64,000 nt of DNA from Acheta domesticus (GCA_031308135.1 JAHLJT010008756.1:131314997-131378996); one strand, 5' to 3'. Positions 44,180-56,229 are shown, counted from the first letter of the stretch. A program made the numbers and translations. Notes: generated by a model not told the origin, from the sequence alone.

Positions 44180-47110
44180 CACATATCATTGGATAGAGTG
44201 ATTCACTATGTTATAAATAAAGCTAACGTTTATTGAAAATTTGTGCAGATTGAGGGTTTAAGAACAATTTTTGTATGTGCGTGTGCATCTCGCCGCGGTA
44301 CTTTGCGTGAGTGTAGTAAACGAACTGTTCTGTTTAATAGATTTTGCACTAATAAAGAGTGCGTATATAACGGTTTATAACTCGTATCATTGGATAGAGT
44401 GAATCAATATGTTATAAATAAAGCTAATTTTTATTGAAAATTTGTGCAGATTGAGGGTTAATGAACAATTTTTGTATGTGCGTGTGCAACTCGCCGCGGT
44501 ACTTTGCGTGAGTGTAGTATACGAACTGTTCGGTTTAATAGATTTTGCACTAATAAAGTGTGCGTATAACGGTTTATAACTCATATCATTGGATAGAGTG
44601 ATTCAATATGTTAGAAATAAAGCTAATTTTTATTGAAAATTTGTGCAGATTGAGGGTTAATTAACAATTCTTGTATGTGCGTGTGCATCTCGCCGCGCTA
44701 CTTTGCGTGAGTGTAGTATACGAACTGTTCTGTTTAATAGATTTTGCACTAATAAGGAGTGCGTATAACGGTTTATAACTCTTATCATTGAATAGAGTGA
44801 TTCAATATGTTATAAATAAAGCTAATTTTTATTGAAAATTTGTGGAGATTGAGGATTTATGAACATTTTTTGTATGTGCGTGTATCTCGCCGCGTTACGT
44901 TGCGTGAGTGTAGTATACGAACGGTTCTGTTTAATAGATTTTGCACTAATAAAGAGTGCGTATAACGGTCTATAACTCATGTCTTCGAATAGTGTGATTC
45001 AATAAGTTGTAAATAAAGCTAACGTTTATTGAAAATTTGTGCAGATTGAGGGTTTATGAACAATTTTTGTATGTGCGTGTGCAACTCGCCGCGGTACTTT
45101 GCGTGAGTGTAGTATACGAACTGTTCGGTTTAATAGATTTTGCACTAATAAAGTGTGCGTATAACGGTTTATAACTCATATCATTGGATAGAGTGATTCA
45201 ATATGTTATAAATAAAGCTAATTTTTATTGAAAATTTGTGCAGATTGAGGGTTAATGAACAATTTTTGTACGTGCGTGTGCATCTCGCCGCGGTACTTTG
45301 CGTGAGTGTAGTATACGAACTATTCTGTTTAATAGATTTTGCACTAATAAAGAGTGCGTATAACGGTTTATAACTCATATCTTCGAATAGTGTGATTCAA
45401 TAAGTTGTAAATAAAGCTAACGTTTATTGAAAATTTGTGCAGAGTGAGGGTTTATGAACAATTTTTGTATGTGCGTGTGCATCTCGCCGCGGTACTTTGC
45501 GTGAGTGTAGTATACGAACTATTCTGTTTAATAGATTTTGCACTAATAAAGAGTGCGTATAACGGTTTATAACTCATATCTTCGAATAGTGTGATTCAAT
45601 AAGTTGTAAATAAAGCTAACGTTTATTGAAAATTTGTGCAGAGTGAGGGTTTATGAACAATTTTTGTATGTGCGTGTGCATCTCGCCGCGTTACGTTGCG
45701 TGAGTGTAGTATACGAACTATTCTGTTTAATAGATTTTGCACTAATAAAGAGTGCGTATAACGGTTTATAACTCATATCATTGGATAGAGTGATTCAATA
45801 TGTTATAAATAAAGCTAATTTTTATTGAAAATTTGTGCAGATTGAGGGTTAATGAACAATTTTTGTACGTGCGTGTGCATCTCGCCGCGGTACTTTGCGT
45901 GAGTGTAGTATACGAACTATTCTGTTTAATAGATTTTGCACTAATAAAGAGTGCGTATAACGGTTTATAACTCATATCTTCGAATAGTGTGATTCAATAA
46001 GTTGTAAATAAAGCTAACGTTTATTGAAAATTTGTGCAGAGTGAGGGTTTATGAACAATTTTTGTATGTGCGTGTGCATCTCGCCGCGTTACGTTGCGTG
46101 AGTGTAGTAAACGAACTGTTCGGTTTAATAGATTTTGCACTAATAAAGAGTGCGTATAACGGTTTATAACTCATATCATTGGATAGAGTGATTCAATATG
46201 TTATAAATAAAGCTAATTTTTATTGAAAATTTGTGCAGATTGAGGGTTAATGAACAATTTTTGTACGTGCGTGTGCATCTCGCCGCGGTACTTTGCGTGA
46301 GTGTAGTATACGAACTATTCTGTTTAATAGATTTTGCACTAATAAAGAGTGCGTATAACGGTTTATAACTCATATCTTCGAATAGTGTGATTCAATAAGT
46401 TGTAAATAAAGCTAACGTTTATTGAAAATTTGTGCAGAGTGAGGGTTTATGAACAATTTTTGTATGTGCGTGTGCATCTCGCCGCGGTACTTTGCGTGAG
46501 TGTAGTAAACGAACTGTTCTGTTTAATAGATTTTGCACTAATAAAGAGTGCGTATAACGGTTTATAACTCGTATCACAGGATAGTGTAAATCAATATGTT
46601 ATAAATAAAGCTAATTTTTATTGAAAATTTGTGCAGATTGAGGGTTAATGAACAATTTTTGTATGTGCGTGTGCATCTCGCCGCGTTACGTTGCGTGATT
46701 GTAGTATACGAACTGTTCTGTTTAATAGATTTTGCACTAATAAAGAGTGCGTATAACGGTTTATAACTCATATCATTGGATAGAGTGATTCAATATGTTA
46801 TAAATAAAGCTAATTTTTATTGAAAATTTGTGCAGATTGAGGGTTAATGAACAATTTTTGTATGTGCGTGTGCATCTCGCCGCGGTACTTTGCGTGAGTG
46901 TAGTATACGGACTGTTCTGTTTAATAGACTTTGCACTAATAAGGAGTGCGTATAACGGTTTATAACTCATATCATTGGATAGAGTGATTCAATATGTTAT
47001 AAATAAAGCTAATTTTTATTGAAAATTTGTGCAGATTGAGGGTTTATGAACAATTCTCTATGTGCGTGTGTATCTCGCCATGTAACGTTGTGTTAGTGAA
47101 ATATACGAAC
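44180..47110. repeat. 199-bp satellite array, about 14.7 copies
   Basis: Tandem units of about 199 bp begin near 44188, 44387, 44586, 44785, 44981 and then at near-exact 199-bp steps to 46972. Each has GTTATAAATAAAGCTAA or a variant, GAAAATTTGTGCAGA, CATCTCGCCGCG, and GATTTTGCACTAATAA. Two variants occur: A (CATTGGATAGAGTG, GATTGAGGGTTAATG) and B (CTTCGAATAGTGTG, GAGTGAGGGTTTATG). From 44981 the order is B A B B A B A B A' A A. The A units at 45181, 45778 and 46176 encode identical minus frames, so dimers amplified recently. Degenerate edges sit near 43535 and 47048. The repeated 65-codon minus frames are not genes. Confidence 0.93.
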
Positions 47111-47574
47111 TGATGTGTTAATGAGATTTTGTTGAGATAAATATAATTTATATTTATTGACTATTTGTTTACATTTTTTATATTCTGTTATTTATTAAAT
47201 ATTAGCATTTATTAATTATGATAATATTTCTATTAATTCTGTCTTTTTTCTGTTCCTAAAATTATAATGAATAAATGTACGCGTATAAGTTTAAACATAT
47301 ACGTATTATATTTTGTCATCAATCCAGATGGGCCGCATTGCGGCCCAAAGGGTATACTTCCCATGAAGTTATATGTAAGGTAAGGCTATCTTTGTTATTT
47401 TAATCTGAGATGACCATTCCGTTCACGCCACAACGTTAATAAAGTTATTTTCACATTTTCGGTCGCCATATTGGATTTGCCATATTGTTTTGCGTAATTT
47501 TGAGGTCAGATTTGAAATCAGCAACTTTGAAAACCCCCGTGTACAACTTGGTAACTGAATTCGAAGCCGTTTGA

Positions 47575-47611
47575 GGTTTTGGCCACGTTTTCGCCATCTG
47601 GTCACACCGTG
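47575..47611 (-). repeat. Transib-like right terminal inverted repeat
   Basis: Exact complement of 43046-43082; followed by CGCCG, the same 5 bases that precede the left end. Confidence 0.85.
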
Positions 47612-47819
47612 CGCCGTGCCAGCGCTCGTGTCCTTGACGTAAGGCGCGTCCACGCCGCCCGAGGGGCTCGCCCGTCGGCCAACACGACAATTAGCCGCGG
47701 GGCGCGCTGGGCGGCGGTTGAGAGGTCAATATTTGCGCAGCTGCCCCGAGATATTCGCCTCGAGACAGCGCGCGCTACCTGCTCGCCGACGCGATGCGTC
47801 GTGACGCGACGCCGCAGGC

Positions 47820-48420
47820 GCCGACGGAGGGGGGGAGGAGGGAGGGGACGAGAGGCGGCGATGGCGGAGGCCGTGGAGGAGGCGGTAGTGGATGTAGTGT
47901 TGGAGGCGGTGGAAGTGGAGGTGCGGGTGGCGGAGGCGGTGGTGGCGGAGGACGTGGAGACGGTGGCGGTGGTGGAGGCAGTGTTGGTAGTAATGGTGGT
48001 AGTGGAGGCGGTGGAGGAGGCGGTGGCGGAGTGGACACGGAGGCGGAGACGGAAGCGGTGTCGGAAGCGGAGTTGGTAGTGGTGGCAAAGGCAGTGTTGG
48101 AAGCGGTGGTAGTGGAGGCGGTGGTGGCGGAGGCCGTGGAGGAGGCGGAGGGGGATTCGGTGGTGGAGGCGGTACCGGTGGCGGACGCGGTGGCGGTAGC
48201 GGTGGCGTTGGCGGTGGCAGTGTCGGCAGCAATGGTGGTGGAGGCGGTGGTGTAGGAGGCCATGGTGGCGGAAGCCGTGGTAGAGGTGGTGGTGGTGGCG
48301 GTGGTGGCGGACGTCGTGTTGGAGGCAGTGCCGATGGCGGTGGCGGTGGTGAAGGCAGTGCCGGAGGCGGAGGCATACGCGTAGGCGCAGGCGGTGACGG
48401 TTTAGGCGGTGTGGCGGTGG
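47820..48420. repeat. GGAGGC/GGTGGC hexamer-rich tract
   Basis: About 600 bp of degenerate GGNGGN hexamers (GGAGGC, GGTGGT, GGCGGA, AGTGGA). Frames of 150-310 codons on both strands are low-complexity Gly, Val/Glu/Ala or His/Arg strings. It lies some 200 bp outside the Transib-like element, after a CG-rich stretch at 47612-47820. Confidence 0.8.
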
Positions 48421-48424
48421 GGGG

Positions 48425-49225
48425 AACGGCAGCGGAGTGTCTCTGGGAATTGAATCTGACCAGAGCCGCAGTATCTGCATTGAGACAAATGAATAGGGTG
48501 TTGTTTCTGATGATCTTGCTGTGCTGCATATCACACATGAAAAATCGTTAGAATTCTCAAAGCTGTGGAGAGATCTTTGTAATGTATTTGTGCTAATTGC
48601 GTTAATTGGTGAATTAAAGACTGCATTTTAATCTATAGAATTTGTTTCTTATTATTGTAGCAGTTTGGTTTCACTTCGTCTCCTTTCGCTTATTTCAACT
48701 GTGTTCGTTCATACGGGTACTCGATTTGGCTAATTTCTTCAGTGCATAAATGTTAATTTCGAGAAGAATTCTGAAGAAAGGAAAATGTTGACTACTTAAT
48801 TTTTAATTATAAATTTTGAATGTGAAATGCCACCTTAGGTCATGTTTATTAAACCCCCTGTCAGACGTATCCAAACTACTAGTCTTTATCTAAGACTGAA
48901 GTTTGAATACAAAGATCAAATTTATTGATTTATTTCATAAATGGAAATTTGTGCTAATTAATTTGTAGTTATATATTCAGACGATATAACAATATTCTCA
49001 GCGGCGAGTGGAAGGAGAAAATAAAGTAACCCAGAAATGAATGTCCCAATATAGCCAAAATGTGGAAAAACGTTAATTCTTAAAGGACAGAATTGGTAAT
49101 ACATATTTATATTTATTTTCAGTGAATAAGAGCGCTGATGAATTAAAGGTGATTAATATTGCTTACTGCATTCCTCACTTGATTGAACTTGGAGACGTTG
49201 TCGACCCCCGGAGGGCCAAAGACTA
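48425..49225. other. Intergenic DNA, nothing recognised
   Basis: AT-rich with short frames only. Confidence 0.4.
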
Positions 49226-49229
49226 CAGA

Positions 49230-49514
49230 ACTAAAAGTGACAGGAGAGGCTCAGGGCATCAACTGATGTCACTGTAGCTTCTGACCGGGAGGTCCTAAAT
49301 TTGAGCCCCGATAGTGGCAAGATTTTCAACACTAGCTCGTCAGCGAGGCCTAATTCAGTCGCTGTCTGGAGGATAGTTCTTCCGGCCGGCTGCTCTGATC
49401 AGTAGTTTTCCGTGGTTTCTCCGACCAACACCATGCGAATGCCGGAGCAGTACTCTAACAAACGAGCCGCGGACCGCGCACGATCTTTCCTTTGTCATCT
49501 TGTCCTATCCTCTC

Positions 49515-49550
<36 letters not shown>

Positions 49551-49806
49551 CATTTACACTAAAATGCATTACACTACCACACATGCCGGGAGACTAGTCG
49601 GGGCCAGAAAGCTTGCTCCGGCTAGGGCGGTGCCTCGCTGGTGGGAGATACCTGTTTAGGGAAAACCCTTGTCAAATATATATCAGCGCCGGATCTCGCC
49701 ATCCAGCGGAGAAAGATCGCTGCCACTTCCTGCTGAAAAGACATGTGCTACACTTACGGGACTAATGACATCAGTAGCTGACGCGCCCGGTGTCACTAAC
49801 AATCAA
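49230..49806 (+). mobile_element. tRNA-headed SINE-like repeat, family A (copy 3)
   Basis: Near full length. Head GAGGCTCAGGGCATCAACTG with B-box-like TTTGAGCCCC; body CTCTGATCAGTAGTTTTCCG, then an (AC)n run at about 49518-49546; tail CACTAACAATCAATC. It abuts the repeat at 49805. Confidence 0.8.
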
Positions 49807-50535
49807 TCATCTCCTAAATTATTTCAGTAGTATACCTTCCCACTGCGGCTCTCACAGGCAACCAATCTTTATAAATGAGGTCTCTAAAGAAAGAGAATGT
49901 CACGGAGACGTGACGAATTTCACTTTGACTTTAAAAATATGAAAGATTTGTTTAAAAAACGCATCTAAATATTCATGTAAAATACAACTTGCAACGCGCG
50001 TCAGAAGTTTTGAATCTATCGTTAAATAACTCCTAAACGAAGCATTCTAGTGCCTTAAAAACTAAAATTTTGAGAGCGAAGGCCTCAAAGATATGTTTCA
50101 TAGATCAATACGGTCCAAAGACACGTAGATCACAGCGTAATCTACAAGCTGAAATCTTCTTGATTATTCTATTACATTTTTGCTGGTTCGACGCTTCTCG
50201 ATTCTACCCCATCTATTCAGAGCCTGTAGAATTTGCAACTGTATGTGAAATTACGTTAGAAAGTTTAACTGTATGTGAAATTACTAAATACTTGATATTC
50301 TATGCGATCGAATTACAAGGGTCAATCATTTTGCTCGATAATATAGTTAAACAAGAATAATTGGCAAGGGTGTAATATATTGTGATCAATTACAATGACA
50401 TATAGAACAAGTGACAAGAGGGTCTTGAAGAAAAATATATATTAGACGTTTAATATGGAAATGGATAAATAAGAAAGAGGGTGGGGTAGAGCATTGGAGA
50501 GTTCTCGCACGGGTACTCTAGTTAATTCATAAATC
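49805..50535. repeat. Dispersed repeat, copy 2 of an inverted pair
   Basis: Reverse-complement match of 15885-16530. It contains a local duplication (AACTGTATGTGAAATTAC occurs twice near 50237 and 50268) absent from copy 1. It is bounded on the left by a plus-strand and on the right by a minus-strand SINE-like copy. Confidence 0.8.
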
Positions 50536-50544
50536 TGGCGGGAT

Positions 50545-51090
50545 GGATTGATTGTTTTATTGATTCGTGTTTCCGGGCGCGTCAACTACTTAGGTCATTA
50601 GTCCCGTAAGTGTAGTGCGTGTTTTTCTCGGGTGGTGGCGATAATCTTTTCCCCGCTGGATGGCGAGATCCGGCGCCGAACTACCGTCGACTCGCGGGGT
50701 TTTCCCCTCCACCAGATATCTCCCATCAGCGGGACACCGCCTCCGCCGGGCCAAGCTGTAAGCTCCCGACCGGTCACCCGGCATGTGTGGTAGTGTAGTG
50801 CACGTTAGTGTGAGTGTAAGAGGGAGAGGATAGGACAAGGAAGAGGAAGGAAAGATCGCGCGCAGTTCGTGGCCCGTTTGTTAGGGAACTTCTCCGGCAT
50901 TCGCCTGGTGTTGATCGGAGAAACCACGGAAAACTACCGATCAGAGCAGCCGGCCGCTAGAATACTTCTCCAGACAGCGAGACAGCGACTGAATTCGACC
51001 TAGCTGACGAGCTAGTGTCGAAAATCCTGCCGCCGTCGGAATTCGAACCCACGACCTCCCGGTCAGAGGGACTGCAGTGACATGATGCAG
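50545..51090 (-). mobile_element. tRNA-headed SINE-like repeat, family A (copy 4)
   Basis: Minus-strand copy. Plus-strand view: tail complement GATTGATTGT near 50549, CGGTAGTTTTCC complement near 50935, and head complement GGAATTCGAACCCACGACC near 51040 (B-box side). Confidence 0.8.
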
Positions 51091-51620
51091 TGGCGGGATG
51101 AAAGTGGCAGGGACAAGAAAAGGAAGGGCTCGGAGCGAGGGCGGTGGTAGGGGAGAGAGCGGAATGGAGGAGCGAACGCAGAAGCGCAACAGGAGACGGC
51201 GGAGGCTGAATATGGATGAGCGGCGAGGGCCTACTGCTCTGCATGAACACCTGCCGGAGCGCGGATGCCTGGAATGGGCTCTGGCGCGGCCACTCACGCC
51301 CGCGGCCTGGCCACCCCTTCTCCTCTCCGCTGGCCGTCTCCCACGCCGCCTCGCGGATACCTCCGCTCCCCCGCCCCGCCTCCGCACGTCAAGGCACGTG
51401 ATCCCCCCGCCCGCACGGTCGCCCCCGGGTGCGATTGGGTGTGTGTGCGGTTCCCCCATCAGCTGCGGTGGCCGCGGATTAGCGCTCATCGCCCACTGCG
51501 GCTGCGTTGGCACGCGCCGCCCGCCGCCCAACGCCCACCGTTCATTGCCCGCCCAGCGCCCATCTCACACTGTACACCGTACATTACCCGCCGCCCAATG
51601 TCCACTGCCCACGGCACGCC
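51090..51620. other. GC-rich segment before the CACCGCC array
   Basis: CG-rich unique DNA with open frames on both strands but no recognisable protein. CACCGCCC-like units appear at its right edge. Confidence 0.4.
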
Positions 51621-51624
51621 GGCA

Positions 51625-52045
<421 letters not shown>

Positions 52046-52059
52046 ATATAAGCCCACTA

Positions 52060-52990
52060 ATGAGCGAAAACTGCACTTCGATATCCTGAACCGTTTAGAT
52101 GATATGAGAGTGTCCCACAGTACGTGGGATAACCGGTATATTAACGTTGAATTATGTTTAGTGCGAAATAATTACTCGTAGAAAGTATTAACAAATTCTA
52201 AGATTTTGCTATTTGTTTTTTCAAATTACATTCCTGTAGTTATTGCAAAAGAAGACAGCACCAGAAATGGTGTGGTGAATGATTTCTTATAAGCTCGAGG
52301 TAACAACACTGTTTAATAATTATTAACTTCTTTTGAATTCTCTTGAATACCGTGTAGTGAAAACAGAATTATAATAATTATTTCATTTTGCTGATGCTTC
52401 GATTTTTCGAAATAATCAGGCCCTTTGAATAAGTAAAGAATGCTTTCGAGAGTTTCTTTTCTCTTCACACTTTTTATTACGACGACTTTTGAATAATAAA
52501 CCTGTTATCGCGATATGCCCTCATTTCGATATTGATTGAATTTCATTTCATTCTGACTCGAGAACCGGTGATAAATGAAGCGTCGCTGTGAATCCATCTG
52601 ACATTTCGGGGATCTCATCCCTTTATCAGAATACAAAGACGCTCTCTGTTCTTGGACGAGTAAGTCGCCTTATCTCGTTTCAGAATTTCGCTCCTGAAAC
52701 CCTTGCGAGAACAAAGCCGGATAAAGCGACAGGTTGGAAGAAAAGAGGCAGACTCGACGCAAGACGTAATGCCCCACTTCTCCCACAGAGCTGGAGAAAA
52801 GCCTCCGGCGCGTAAGATGCATATGCATAATGCAGACCCCCCTCCCCCTCCCCGTCCCCCTCCCTCTCCTCCGCCGTGGCTGTTGGCCGCTTTCCGCAGC
52901 TGTCGCCCTCTTCTGTGACGGACACGAGTCTGCCCCTCACCGCACGAGCCATCCTCTCTCATCTGTCGTCTTCTTGCATGCCCGTTTGTT
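52060..52990. other. Intergenic DNA, nothing recognised
   Basis: AT-rich to about 52580, then mixed. A CCCCCTCC-rich run lies near 52839-52875. No gene seen. Confidence 0.4.
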
Positions 52991-52994
52991 CTTT

Positions 52995-53240
52995 CTCTTC
53001 CGTCGGTCCTTGATGTTCCATCTATCATTTTTTTCTTTCTATTCTATCATTTTTTTGTTTCTCTTCTATATATCATTTGTTATATCTCTTCCATCGTTCG
53101 TGTCCTTTCTCTTCCATCTTGTATGTGTCTTTTTTCTTCCATTTTTCATATGTACTTTCTCTTCCACATTTCATATGTCCTTTGTCTTCCACTTTTCATA
53201 TGTCCTTTGTCTTCCACCTTTCGCATGACCTTTCTCGTCA
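52995..53240. repeat. CT-rich tandem repeat, about 24-bp unit
   Basis: Units of the form CTTTCTCTTCCATNTTTCAT, with ATATGTCCTTTGTCTTCCAC copies near 53170-53215. It is polypyrimidine on plus. The 132-codon Phe/Ser/Leu frame is spurious. Confidence 0.7.
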
Positions 53241-53779
53241 GCCTTTGAACTGTCCTTCTTTTCAAATATCCATTTCAGGTTTTTCTTCCTCCTTTCATCT
53301 AAACTTGTTGTTCCATCTTTCGATTGCCGTTGCTCTTTCATCTTCTGTTAATGTGCCCTCATCTTTGAGGAATCATGTTTCTGCCATTGACTGTGGAGTG
53401 GGCAAAGAGTGTGTACCGTAGAATTCCCAAATCTATTCCCCTTTTCTCCCTTCTCAGTCCCACCATAAACTTTTCATTCTTGACATTTGCAATTTGCCGT
53501 CGCTCACAATACAGTCTCGCCCACTTGGCTCGCGATGAGCTGCGCGGACTATGCAACAACATCCTTACGCATTGCTTTTGTGCCTTCACGCATTGCTGAT
53601 CAAACTATTTTTACTTTCTCGTGCTTAAGAACGAACTTCTTAGTAAGATAAAGTGTTGTAATGCTACACGAAAAAACTGGGAATTTACGGCTGAAAAGCT
53701 CATATTTGTAGGGTCCTGGAAACGAATAAAATGGGTAAATCCAGTTGCTAAGTTTAGAAAAAAATCCTCTAACATGTGA

Positions 53780-53945
53780 TGCAGCCAGAGTGAATGTTTT
53801 ATGGCTTCTTGATACCGAAAAATCGGTTGACGGCTAAACGTCTGTCTGCCCGTCCGTCTGTGAACAACGCTAGCGACTAAACCGTTCAGCCGATTTTCTC
53901 CAAAATTGATATTCCCCGATCGATCTGGCTGATATTTGTATTTGT
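53780..53945. repeat. Dispersed repeat with short GTCTGTC run
   Basis: Shares GTCCGTCTGTG/AACAACGCTAGCG and CGATTTTCTCCAAA with the element around the expanded array at 37970-38350. Here the repeat is only about 25 bp. Confidence 0.6.
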
Positions 53946-53984
53946 ATTTAGCCATTATATGTTCCATGAATGGCAATTGACCTC

Positions 53985-54265
53985 GGTGACGTTATATCCC
54001 CGGGTTCCTAGTCGGTCACTCAACCAGGAACCCGCAATATTTCGAATTAACTTAATCTTCGTGAGTTCACATAAATAAGGAATTCTGCTAAAGACGCCGG
54101 TTACGTGGTTGTTGCTTTTCAGTATCCAATCCAGAATCCAAGCATTCTCCTGGATGACCAAGGGGAAACCACGAAAATCCTGGTCAGGATGGACGGCACG
54201 GGCATCAAACCCCGGCCTCCAGAATGCGAAATCAACAACCTGAGCAACTACGCTCGGCAGGTTAA
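53985..54265 (-). mobile_element. tRNA-headed SINE, family B
   Basis: On the minus strand the head at about 54260 reads GCGTAGTTGCTCAGGTTGTT (A-box-like) and, 35 bp on, CGGGGTTTGATGCCCG (B-box-like). The body includes TTTTCGTGGTTTCCCCTTGG and CAGGAGAATGCTTGG. It is unlike family A. The 111-codon minus frame across it is not a gene. Confidence 0.65.
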
Positions 54266-54269
54266 ATAT

Positions 54270-55040
54270 TACTAACACATTAATGCGCATTTCCGAGATC
54301 CATCAGTCTCAGGAGTTTTTTAAATGTTAAAGTTCCAGTTTTTTAATGACAGGTCTCATTTTCCTTCTGCCGCTCGAAATTTTGCAGTTTCTGAGAATGA
54401 CTTATTGTTTAAAACTCTTCGCACTTTTGCAATATATTGTCAGTGATCATTTGCTTCTTTGCTCGTCTCCTTAGTTTTTGTGGCTTGCCTGGTAAACGAA
54501 AAGTGCTCGATTCTCTTCCTAGATTCTCCTTTTCCAAATCCTGAAGTTAGCACGTCAACTCTGATGCGATATCCTGATTACAATTCTACTAATCCATTAT
54601 TTTTGACCGAATTGCGGTCTTTACGGTCTTTTCCTATTTTTATTATCACGCTGTTTCTTCTTTTTCTCCTCACATCATCGCCTACGCAGCTCACTTTTCG
54701 CGTTCCAGATGCTCCCCCTCATCCCAGTACCTAATCCTGCAAGGCGATCGCGTTCTGTCATTCGTCCTAATCCCCCTCCCCCGCGCAGGTGGCCTTGAAG
54801 CCTTGAGAGGGCTTTGACGCTCTTTGGCTCTCTGCTCGAGGCTTCTCCCGGCCCTTCGCCTCTTCAGCGCCCCGGGGCATCATGGGCCCTAAGCCTCGCG
54901 ATGGGCCCACATGGGCCACGAGAGGGTGGATTGCTGTTTTGGGTGCGGGGCTGCCTCCTGCGCCGGGGCTGTGGAACTGGCATGGCACGTGTTGGTCCGT
55001 TTTTTTGATCTTTGTTGGAATATCTAATGTCTGACTGGGA
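54270..55040. other. Intergenic DNA, nothing recognised
   Basis: Mixed composition; GC-rich at about 54780-54990 with short frames only. Confidence 0.4.
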
Positions 55041-55045
55041 TAGGG

Positions 55046-55580
55046 GGCTCAGTGAATCAACTGGTATCACTGGAGTACCTCTGACTGGGAGGTCCTAGGT
55101 TCGAGTCCCGACGGCGGCAGGATTTTCGACACTACCTTGTCAGCTAGGTCGAATTCAGTCGCTGTCTGGAGGAGAATTCTAGCGGCTGACTGCTGTGATC
55201 GGTAGTTTTCTGTGTTTTTTCCGATCTACACCAGGAGAATGCCGGAGCAGTACTCTAACAAACGGGGCACGGGCTGCGCGCTCTTTATTTCTCCCTTGTC
55301 CTATCCTCACACACACACATACACTAATATGCACTACACTACCACACATGTCGGGAGACCGGTCGAGGTCTTAGAGCTTGTTCCGGCTGGGACGGTGCCC
55401 CACTGGTGGGAGATACCAGGTTGGGGAAGTCCCTTCTAGTGGACAGGTAGGTCGGCGTCGGATCTCGCCATCCAGCGGAGAAAAGATCACCGGCACCTCC
55501 CGACGAAAAAATCTTCCCTACACTTTCTGGACTAATGACCTCAATAGTTGACGCTCCGGGAATCACTAACAATCAATCAG
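55046..55580 (+). mobile_element. tRNA-headed SINE-like repeat, family A (copy 5, best preserved)
   Basis: The clearest member. A-box-like GGGGGCTCAGTGAATCAACT, B-box-like GGTTCGAGTCCCG, the blocks CTGTGATCGGTAGTTTTCTG, CCGGAGCAGTACTCTAACAA, CACATGTCGGGAGACCGGTC, GGTGGGAGATACC and GGATCTCGCCATCCAGCGGA, then the tail CACTAACAATCAATCA. Over 500 bp is long for a SINE, so a composite or LINE-tailed structure is possible. Confidence 0.85.
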
Positions 55581-55589
55581 TTAATCGAA

Positions 55590-56225
55590 TGCAAGTGAGT
55601 TAGTTGCGATATTCATAGGTGAGTACATGTTTAAAGATTTGAGCACATGAAATGTCGTTCAAAATATAAGTGATATTTTCTTCAAGAAGCTAGATATTTG
55701 CAAAAGTATGGAGCAATTGCTAGTGCACATGTTCTCGCCAAATCTTATTCAAGGATGCATTGAATTTAAATATCAAAATTTTTAATCACTGAAAACGACT
55801 ATTTCCCCGAATGTTTGGATTACGTCCTTACGTATTTATGGTATTCTTTATACTGACTTATTTTTATCCATTTTATGCATGCCCTCTACCGTGTGGAGAA
55901 AAACGAAGTGTTGTTCTTAGAAATTTCACGATATCAATTTTTTTTTAACGTGAAACTCAAAGTCCGTCCTAAATGTACGCTGTCAATTCAAAACTTCCGT
56001 GCGGATGAAACTTCTCGGAAAACCAGAATTTCCGCTTTGGGGAACTGCTCTTTTTTGATTGACGTGAGAATGAAAAGAATCAGATGAGAAACAATCTCAG
56101 TTTCATTGACACTTCGTTGGATGTTGAATTAAATAACAACCTGAAAGCGAGGGATCTTGAAATGTTTACTGCAAATAACAAATTCAGTTTAACAAATATT
56201 CTTTGAAAGAAAGGAGGATATAGAG
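55590..56225. other. Intergenic DNA, nothing recognised
   Basis: AT-rich, short frames only. Confidence 0.4.
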
Positions 56226-56229
56226 CTGA

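Larger units (their letters stand above)
43046..47611. mobile_element. Non-autonomous Transib-like element carrying a satellite array
   Basis: Perfect 37-bp inverted ends at 43046-43082 and 47575-47611 begin CACGGTGTGACCAGATGGCG. CGCCG flanks both ends (43041-43045 and 47612-47616). A CACGGTG-type terminus and a 5-bp GC-rich duplication of CGNCG form are the known hallmarks of Transib, the family related to RAG1; the heptamer also resembles V(D)J recombination signals (CACRRTG). No transposase frame lies inside, so mobilisation would need one from elsewhere. Most of the interior is a 199-bp satellite. An 8-bp match (GTGCGCCG) can also be drawn at the borders, but it makes the ends asymmetric. 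Confidence 0.8.

Noticed and set aside
44387..46970. Six nearly identical 65-codon minus frames
   Set aside because: They are the same window of a 199-bp satellite, not a gene family; the unit is not a multiple of three.
47330..47360. GGGCCGCATTGCGGCCC palindrome as a separate transposon end
   Set aside because: Single occurrence inside the Transib-like element; no second copy to pair with.
47602..48534. 310-codon His/Arg-rich and 270-codon Pro-rich minus frames, Gly-rich plus frame
   Set aside because: GGNGGN hexamer tract; long frames appear on both strands at once, as expected of a stop-poor repeat.
54000..54262. Intact tRNA gene at the head of SINE family B
   Set aside because: A- and B-box-like motifs are present but the acceptor and anticodon stems do not form a convincing cloverleaf.
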